A DNA stretch of 64,000 nucleotides, from contig NZ_QJTI01000009.1 in assembly GCF_003217325.1 (NCBI RefSeq), positions 1 through 64,000 of the forward strand. The letters are read 5' to 3'. This DNA comes from Rhodopseudomonas faecalis. GTDB taxonomy: Bacteria; Pseudomonadota; Alphaproteobacteria; Rhizobiales; Xanthobacteraceae. Position 1 is the stretch's first letter; each line of letters begins with the position of its first letter. Both the position numbers and the translations under genes were made by a program. The notes under the pieces are model-generated. The model was not told where the DNA came from and did no database searches. It worked only from the letters and a program-made list of their open reading frames with translations. Shown here one piece after another: positions 58,231 through 64,000 of this stretch.

Positions 58231-59256
58231 TCAGCACTTCACCCGCTTCTGTTCGCGATCGACCGCCTGTTTCACGCTGCTTGAAGCGCGCGGATATTTG
58301 CGCGCCACTTCGCCGAGCGCGGCGCAGGCCGCTTCCTTTTCCTTGAGCGCCGCCAGCGACTGGCCGAGCCGCAGCAGCGCGTCGGGCGCCTTGGCCGAGC
58401 TTTCATATTTGGTGGTGACGCCCAAAAACGCCTCGGCAGCCTCGCGATAGCGCTGGCGCTGATAATAGCTCTCGCCAAGCCAATATTGCGCGTCGCCGGT
58501 CATCCGGTCGCTCGGGTATTTTTGGGTGAAGGAGCGCATCGTCTCTTCCGCGAGCGCATAGTCCTTGCGCTGCATATAGCCGATGCCGAGGTCGAACTCG
58601 TCCTTGGGCGACTGGGTCGGCGGTGCGGTCGGCAAAGCCGAGGCCGCAGGCGCGCCGCCGCGCGGTGCGTTGAGGTCGATTGGCGCCGCGGCGCGTCCAA
58701 CCGGCGCGCCGGAGGCATCGGACGGCATCGGCATCTGCCCGCCGCCAAGCGCGCGCGGCACGCCGGGCGCATTCGGATTCTGATTGGGATCGAACGCATC
58801 GCCGCGCGAGCGACCGGTGGGAGCCGGTGCCGCCGGCTGCACCACCGCGGGCGCGGCCACTCGATCTTGGGCGATCGGCGCTGGCTGCTGGCCGTATTGC
58901 GGCCGGGCGGGCGCGGCTTGCGGCGCGCCGCCATAGGGCGCAGCCGCGCTCGGCGCTGCTGGCGGATAGCCCGCGGGCGCCGCCGGTGCGGCGGGCGGCA
59001 TGGCCTGCGCCGCGGCCGGCTGGCCCGGCGCGGCACCGCCGGCCTGTAACGCCTTGAGCTGATCCTCCAGCCGGCGATTGCGGAACTGCAATTCTTCATT
59101 CTGCCCGGTCAGCACCCGCAGCTTCTGTTCCAGCTGCTGGATTCTGATTTCCGGGTCGACTTCGTAGTCCTGATCTTGCGCCAAAGCCGGCGCACAGGCG
59201 AGGAGCGCTGCGGCAAGGGCGACGCCACCGGCCTTCAAAGGTGTTCTCAATGACAT
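58231..59256 (-). CDS. cpoB: Cell division coordinator CpoB (YbgF)
   Basis: CpoB is the periplasmic Tol-Pal partner that links outer-membrane constriction with peptidoglycan synthesis. The 341-residue product has a signal peptide (AGGVALAAALLACAPALA), an N-terminal coiled coil (PEIRIQQLEQKLRVLTGQ), a long Ala/Pro/Gln-rich linker (about 70-215) and C-terminal TPRs (DEFDLGIGYMQRKDYALAEE, AQYWLGESYYQRQRYREAAE, APDALLRLGQSLAALKEKEA). The linker is longer than in E. coli. Confidence 0.92.
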   Translation of the reverse strand: MSLRTPLKAGGVALAAALLACAPALAQDQDYEVDPEIRIQQLEQKLRVLTGQNEELQFRNRRLEDQLKALQAGGAAPGQPAAAQAMPPAAPAAPAGYPPAAPSAAAPYGGAPQAAPARPQYGQQPAPIAQDRVAAPAVVQPAAPAPTGRSRGDAFDPNQNPNAPGVPRALGGGQMPMPSDASGAPVGRAAAPIDLNAPRGGAPAASALPTAPPTQSPKDEFDLGIGYMQRKDYALAEETMRSFTQKYPSDRMTGDAQYWLGESYYQRQRYREAAEAFLGVTTKYESSAKAPDALLRLGQSLAALKEKEAACAALGEVARKYPRASSSVKQAVDREQKRVKC

Positions 59257-59345
59257 GGCTGCCTGCTGGTTAGCTGCGGATACGCGGCGCGACCGAGATT
59301 GCAGGTTGGACTACGCCAAAAATGTGTCGGGCGCCACGCATGAAA

Positions 59346-59372
59346 AAGCCGGCGCCACTGCAGCGCCGGCTT
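59346..59372 (-). terminator. Terminator downstream of pal
   Basis: AAGCCGGCGC / GCGCCGGCTT pair perfectly around a seven-base loop, about 25 bases past the pal stop. On the minus strand it is followed by TTTCATG. Confidence 0.8.
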
Positions 59373-59394
59373 CGCAATGTCACGTTGGTCGCGA

Positions 59395-59901
59395 TCAGGA
59401 GCCGGCGTTCAGCACCGTGACGGCACGACGATTCTGTGACCAGCACGAGATGTCGTTGCAGACCGCGACCGGGCGTTCCTTGCCGTACGAAATGGTGCGC
59501 ATCCGTGCGGTCTCGATACCGCGCGACGCCAGATAGCTGCGCACCGATTGGGCGCGGCGCGCGCCGAGCGCGATGTTGTATTCGCGGGTGCCGCGCTCGT
59601 CAGCGTGGCCCTCGATGGTAAAGGAATAGCGGTTGTACATCTGCAACCACTGCGCCTGCTTATCGAGCGTGGCCATCGCCTGCGGCGACAGATCGGTCTG
59701 ATCGCTTTCAAAGAACACGCGGTCGCCGACATTGACCACGAAATCCTGTTGGCTGCCCGGCACAGCGGCACCGGCCAGAGAGCCATCGGCGCCATTGCCG
59801 CCGCCGAGCGGGTTTTTGTTCGCGCAAGCCCCCAGGGACAACGCCACAGCCAACACTGCGGCCAGCTTCAATCCCTGGCGGATTCGCATTTGCTGGTTCA
59901 T
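59395..59901 (-). CDS. pal: Peptidoglycan-associated lipoprotein Pal
   Basis: Pal is the outer-membrane lipoprotein that tethers the envelope to peptidoglycan. The 168-residue product has a lipoprotein signal ending LSLGAC (Cys26) and an OmpA-type peptidoglycan-binding domain (VFFESDQTDLSPQA, FTIEGHADERGTREYNIALG, RTISYGKERPVAV). The second methionine (residue 5) is an alternative start. Confidence 0.96.
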   Translation of the reverse strand: MNQQMRIRQGLKLAAVLAVALSLGACANKNPLGGGNGADGSLAGAAVPGSQQDFVVNVGDRVFFESDQTDLSPQAMATLDKQAQWLQMYNRYSFTIEGHADERGTREYNIALGARRAQSVRSYLASRGIETARMRTISYGKERPVAVCNDISCWSQNRRAVTVLNAGS

Positions 59902-60104
59902 TCCGGAGCCTCCACGCTCACGTTTCGTCCGACTGGCTTCCGGTCTACAGGCCGATGGTTAAGCGAACGTTCCGTCAACCTTGACAGAGTGTTGCCAGGA
60001 TCGATCGAATGCCAGGAGGTCGCGGAAAGCAGACGTGATGGTTAATGCCGGGTAAATGTGGCGCGATGGTGGATCGCACCACCCCGCGGCATGGATAACG
60101 CGGC

Positions 60105-60857
60105 TCAGCCGCGCAACAGCCTGGAGACGGTGGGTGCGCGTTGCTCGCCCGGCAGCACCGGCTGCAACAACGGGGCATGGCGCTGCGCCGCGCGCGTGAA
60201 CACCTGTCGCTGCTCGGCCTTGCTTGAGCGCAAGAACGGATAGCGGGTGTAGATGCGCTCGCGCAGCGCCGGAAAATCGATGCCCATCAGACCGATCGGC
60301 TTTTTCAAACCGGGATATTGGCGCGGCGGCGCCATCGCGGTCATGAACACCCGGCGATAGAACGCCTGATGCTCGGTGCGCACCGACGCCAGCCCGAGCT
60401 GCGCGCCAAAATGTTCGCAAGCGAGATTGGCAAGTCGCAGCGTCAGATAAGGCAGTTCAGGGAGCCGCAGCACATCGGGATCGGCGACAAAGCGCGTCGG
60501 ATCGACGATCACCACGCCTTTGGCCAATAGCGGCCGCAGCAGATCGGCGAACACATCCATCGACGGACAATCGGGTTCATCTCGTGATGCAACGGTGATG
60601 CGCAGCGAACTTGTCAGCACGCCATCGAAATAGAGCGCGACGATCCAGGAATTCGGCAACTGATCGTAGCGATCAAAGACCAGCCCCACCGGGTCTGGAT
60701 CGACCATACCTTCTCTCAGATAAGCGCGATAACGCAGCCGATAGATGGCCTCGCGGTCTTCCGGGCTTTCGACGAGCCGATATTCGACACGCGCCAGCAG
60801 GCTGCCGTGTCGCCCCAAGGCTGCCTGCTCCTGGTCGATCCGTTCAAGCGAGCCCAC
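60105..60857 (-). CDS. FeeM-like N-acyl amino acid synthase (GNAT fold)
   Basis: A 250-residue protein with features of the FeeM/autoinducer-synthase-like GNAT group: YRLVESPEDREAIYRLRYRA near the N-terminus, SWIVALYFDGVLTSSLRITV, a conserved IVDPTRFVADPDVLR loop, and HFGAQLGLASVRTEHQAFYR. These enzymes acylate amino acids or homoserine lactone from acyl-ACP. Substrate and product here are unknown. GTG start at 60857 with a weak ribosome site; it sits unexpectedly between a GGDEF-EAL gene and pal. Confidence 0.7.
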   Translation of the reverse strand: MGSLERIDQEQAALGRHGSLLARVEYRLVESPEDREAIYRLRYRAYLREGMVDPDPVGLVFDRYDQLPNSWIVALYFDGVLTSSLRITVASRDEPDCPSMDVFADLLRPLLAKGVVIVDPTRFVADPDVLRLPELPYLTLRLANLACEHFGAQLGLASVRTEHQAFYRRVFMTAMAPPRQYPGLKKPIGLMGIDFPALRERIYTRYPFLRSSKAEQRQVFTRAAQRHAPLLQPVLPGEQRAPTVSRLLRG

Positions 60858-60969
60858 CTGGCCACCCCACGCTCAACTTCCCTGCGGGACGAAATTAACA
60901 CTTGGTTAATACTCGCGCAAAGATTGAGTCGATTCAGGGTTAACGCCAGTGGCGCGCCAGAGCGCCGCG

Positions 60970-63306
60970 CTACGCGATCGAGCGTAGCGGCAACAGCCGG
61001 CTCTTGCCGTCGTCCTGGCGGCGGGCGTGTGAAGCCGTCAGCAGTTCACGAATCCGGCTGGCAGGGACCGGACGGCTGAACAGATAGCCCTGCGCTTCCG
61101 TGACCGTGCCGTCAGCGCCGATCAACTCGAGTTGCTCATTGGTCTCGACCCCTTCCACCACCACCGACATGCCAAGTTCGGCACTGAGCCGCGCGACGCC
61201 GCGCAGCAGCGTCAGCGGCCGGTGTGTCTCGATGCCGACCAGGAACGACCGATCGATCTTGACCTTCTGCAGCGGGAAATTGTGCAGATAGCTGAGGCTG
61301 GAATAGCCGGTGCCGAAATCGTCGAGCGCAATGCGCACCCCGGCACTCCGCAGCTGCTGCAGCGCGTCCAGCGTCCACTGGGTGTTGCGCATCAGCGAGG
61401 ATTCGGTGATTTCGATCTCCAGCCGCTCGGCCGGCAGCCCCGACGCTTGCAGCGCGTAATGCACCTCGTCGATGACATCGCGCTGATGGAATTGCTGCGA
61501 CGAGAAATTGACCGCCACGCTGACGCCATCGGGCCAGCGCATGCATTCCATACAGGCGCGGCGTAGAATCCAGCGGCCGAGATCCACGATCAGGCCCATC
61601 TCTTCAGCGACCGGAATGATGTCGATCGGCGACACCGTGCCACGCATCGGATGATTCCAGCGCAGCAGTGCCTCGCAGGTGGTGATCCGGCCGGTCTTGA
61701 GATTGACCAGCGGCTGGTAATACAGCTCGAACTCGTCATTGGCCAAAGCGCGACGCAGATCGAGCTCGAGAATCCGGCGCGCTTCCACCGAGCGCGCCAT
61801 CTCGTCGCGGAAGAAGCAATAGGTGCCGCGGCCATCGGCCTTGGCATGGAACAGCGCCATGTCGGCATTTTTCAGCAACACGTCGGCTTTGATGCCGGGC
61901 GCAGTGACGGCGATGCCGACGCTGGCGCCGATCTCAACTACATGATGTTCGATGACGTAGCGCTCGCTGAGCCGATCGACGATGCGCCGCGCCAGCACGG
62001 CGGCATCCTCGTGGGTGTCGATATGCTGCTGGAACACCACGAACTCGTCGCCGCCGAAACGGGCGACCAGATCTTCCTGGCGCAGCAGTGCCTGCAGGCG
62101 ATCGGCGACCTCGCACAACAGGCGATCGCCGCTCGGATGACCGAGCGTGTCATTGACCTGTTTAAACTGGTCGAGATCGACAAACAGCAGCGCCGACGGC
62201 CGCATGTCGCCGCGCACCTGGGCGATGGTCAACAGCCGCTCGATCTCGTCGCGGAAATTGCCGCGGTTCGGCAGGCCGGTCAGTTCGTCATAGCGCGCGA
62301 GGCGAATGATGCGCGCTTCGGCGCTGCGCCGCTCGGTGATGTCTTCGACCAGCACCACCGTGCCGCCGCCCTTCATCGGCTGGAAGGTCCAGGAATAAGC
62401 GTGGGCGTCGGTGGTTTCCGAATCGACCGTGATGACCTCGCCAGCGAGCGCGTTGTCGATCTCCGAAACGATCAAGCGTCCGCTCGCCGCCGAGATCGTG
62501 CCGGCGGTCACACAGGCGTTGATGATGTCGGCCGCGCTGGCGCCGCGATGCATGAAGTCAGACGGCAGCCGCATCATTTGCGCAAACCGGCTGTTCATCA
62601 CCTCAAGCCGCACCTCCTCACCGCCGAACATGCACAGCCCATGCGGCATGTTATTGAGCGCGGTATCGAACTGATTGGCGAGCGCCGCTTCACGCTCGCG
62701 CGCGATCCAGGCGTTGAAATAGATGCGCTGCAGGCTGGATGTGAGCTGCCGGGTGGCCGCGAAGAACACCGCGCTCAGCAGCGCCACCGCGATATGGAAC
62801 GTGCCGCCGACATAGATCAACGTGATCACCAGCGGGCCGCAGCCGACCAGCATCTGCAACTGGAAGATCCGCGGCCGGCCGAAGGTGCGGGCGACGCCGG
62901 CGGACATGTAGGCGACCACCGTGGTCACGCACAGCATATGGGCGGCGGCATCATCGGTGCGCAGCAGCACCACCACGCTCCAGGCACCCAAAGCGAGGCT
63001 GTAGCCGATCGCCGCCAACCGATACTTGTTTTCCCATAGAACGGCTTCGTCGCCGGTCAGCGGACCCGGCCGCTGCTTGTAGCGATACATCTGAAAGGCG
63101 CGGACGCCGCCCAGCGCCAGAAACGGCAACACGCACAGCCAAATCACCACATCATCGGTGACCGCACCGATCACCGCCGCGGCGATCGCCGGGCTCAGGG
63201 CACCCAGCACCATCGGCAGTGGATTGAGAAAAAGCGAATCCACCATGCCCGCGTAAATCGTGGGCGACAATCGATCAATGCTATCTGCGGGATGGGCAGT
63301 CTGCAT
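60970..63306 (-). CDS. Membrane GGDEF-EAL protein (c-di-GMP turnover)
   Basis: A 778-residue protein with five or six N-terminal helices (about 25-185), a PAS-like domain (FDTALNNMPHGLCMFGGEE, about 205-320), a diguanylate cyclase with intact catalytic ARFGGDEFVVF, and a phosphodiesterase with intact EAL motif TTCEALLRWNHPMRGTV and metal-binding FGTGYSSLSYL. Both activities could be present; which dominates cannot be predicted. ATG at 63306 follows AGGGG; a GTG two codons upstream is possible. Confidence 0.92.
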   Translation of the reverse strand: MQTAHPADSIDRLSPTIYAGMVDSLFLNPLPMVLGALSPAIAAAVIGAVTDDVVIWLCVLPFLALGGVRAFQMYRYKQRPGPLTGDEAVLWENKYRLAAIGYSLALGAWSVVVLLRTDDAAAHMLCVTTVVAYMSAGVARTFGRPRIFQLQMLVGCGPLVITLIYVGGTFHIAVALLSAVFFAATRQLTSSLQRIYFNAWIAREREAALANQFDTALNNMPHGLCMFGGEEVRLEVMNSRFAQMMRLPSDFMHRGASAADIINACVTAGTISAASGRLIVSEIDNALAGEVITVDSETTDAHAYSWTFQPMKGGGTVVLVEDITERRSAEARIIRLARYDELTGLPNRGNFRDEIERLLTIAQVRGDMRPSALLFVDLDQFKQVNDTLGHPSGDRLLCEVADRLQALLRQEDLVARFGGDEFVVFQQHIDTHEDAAVLARRIVDRLSERYVIEHHVVEIGASVGIAVTAPGIKADVLLKNADMALFHAKADGRGTYCFFRDEMARSVEARRILELDLRRALANDEFELYYQPLVNLKTGRITTCEALLRWNHPMRGTVSPIDIIPVAEEMGLIVDLGRWILRRACMECMRWPDGVSVAVNFSSQQFHQRDVIDEVHYALQASGLPAERLEIEITESSLMRNTQWTLDALQQLRSAGVRIALDDFGTGYSSLSYLHNFPLQKVKIDRSFLVGIETHRPLTLLRGVARLSAELGMSVVVEGVETNEQLELIGADGTVTEAQGYLFSRPVPASRIRELLTASHARRQDDGKSRLLPLRSIA

Positions 63307-63404
63307 CGGCACCCCTGTCCTTATTTACAGGTAATACCGAGCGCCTGTGAAATTACTCTGAGGGAATATGGTTACCGCGGTCTTGCGGGAACCGCGACTC
63401 CGAG

Positions 63405-63434
63405 AATGAGATCGCCTCATCGGGCGATCTCATT
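63405..63434 (-). terminator. Hairpin downstream of tolB
   Basis: AATGAGATCGCC / GGCGATCTCATT form a perfect 12-base-pair stem with a six-base loop, 25 bases past the tolB stop. There is no T-tract, so it may be a partial terminator or a stability element. Confidence 0.55.
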
Positions 63435-63458
63435 GAAGTGGCTTCAGCTATTTACCGC

Positions 63459-64000
63459 TCACGACAGCAGCGGCGACCAGGCGGGATCGGAGGCAAAGCC
63501 CGGGGTTGGGACGCGCTGTTCGTTACGGCCGGAGATGTCGACCGTGTACAGCGACGGGCCGGCGCTGCCGCCCGGCTCGCGGAAGAACATCAGCACGCGG
63601 CCGTTCGGCGCGAAGGTCGGGCCTTCGTTGTGATAGCCGGAGGTCAGCAGCCGTTCGCCGGAGCCATCGGGCTTCATGATGCCGATCGAGAACTGACCGC
63701 CGCCCTGCTTGGTGAAGGCGATGTAGTCGCCGCGCGGCGACCATACCGGCGTCGAGTAGTTGCCTTCGCCAAACGAGATGCGTTGCGCGCCGCCGCCGCT
63801 GGCCGACATCACATAGATCTGCGGCTTGCCGCCACGATCGGACTCAAAACAGATCCGGCTGCCATCGGGCGAATAGGACGGCGAGGTGTCGATCGCCGGC
63901 GTATCGGTCAGGCGAGTGGTCGAGCGCGAGCGCAGATCCATCACAAACAGATTGGAGTTGCCGCCCTGCTGCAGGCTCATGATGATCCGCTGCCCATCCG
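63459..64000 (-). CDS. tolB: TolB translocation protein (C-terminal part, cut by window edge)
   Basis: TolB is the periplasmic beta-propeller of the Tol-Pal system that binds Pal. The visible 180 residues contain four WD-like repeats ([70 protein letters not shown]). The N-terminal part lies outside the window; the frame is open to base 64000. In most relatives pal follows tolB directly, but here two other genes intervene. Confidence 0.93.
   Translation of the reverse strand, partial: DGQRIIMSLQQGGNSNLFVMDLRSRSTTRLTDTPAIDTSPSYSPDGSRICFESDRGGKPQIYVMSASGGGAQRISFGEGNYSTPVWSPRGDYIAFTKQGGGQFSIGIMKPDGSGERLLTSGYHNEGPTFAPNGRVLMFFREPGGSAGPSLYTVDISGRNEQRVPTPGFASDPAWSPLLS

Overview
The window is high-GC alphaproteobacterial chromosome. 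Gene content and protein style (kdp operon, glcDEF, tol-pal/tilS/ftsH block, TorF-type porin, Lys/Ala-rich histone-like protein, abundant palindromic intergenic repeats) point to Nitrobacteraceae (Bradyrhizobiaceae), most likely Rhodopseudomonas. This assignment is inferred from protein character; no database was searched.

Layout. 1-0.3 kb: 3' end of an IS481-type transposase whose element ends inside a dispersed palindromic repeat. 0.5-9 kb: CbpA/DnaJ-like chaperone, small lipoprotein, pdxH-SDR pair, YihY membrane protein, a four-gene envelope/stress cluster ending in DUF3618, holin-X and related proteins, and an AMP-binding ligase. 9.6-16.7 kb: purD, SRPBCC protein, xseA, glk, an agarase-like glycoside hydrolase and two small proteins. 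16.97 kb: tRNA-Arg(CCG). 17.2-21.1 kb: a family 2A encapsulin operon (shell, cysteine desulfurase cargo with a long disordered N-terminus, serine O-acetyltransferase). This is the most striking system in the window and links serine activation, cysteine synthesis and sulfur storage. 21.6-29.6 kb: complete kdp K+ uptake operon in the order (27-aa ORF)-kdpF-A-B-C-D-E. 30.3-35.1 kb: an RND efflux operon led by an ArsR-family repressor whose cysteines match the BigR/SqrR persulfide sensors, divergent from a DUF2892 protein. 35.2-39 kb: CHAD protein, cytochrome b561, and a split PAS + chemotaxis receptor pair. 39.2-44.9 kb: HlyD/RbbA-type fusion/ABC-2 permease exporter with a divergent TetR regulator. 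44.9-49.5 kb: META-domain protein, SbmA/YddA-like ABC transporter, TorF-like porin, histone-H1-like protein. 49.6-54.7 kb: glycolate oxidase glcD-E-F with a TetR gene upstream. 55.0-64 kb: tolB (cut by the window edge), GGDEF-EAL protein, FeeM-like GNAT protein, pal, cpoB, tilS, ftsH, all on the minus strand.

At least six copies of one approximately 100-bp element capable of forming a four-way (cloverleaf-like) junction are scattered between genes, with two other repeat families. No CRISPR array, rRNA or intact prophage was seen. Coding density is high, and long antisense open frames caused by GC-rich codon use were discarded.
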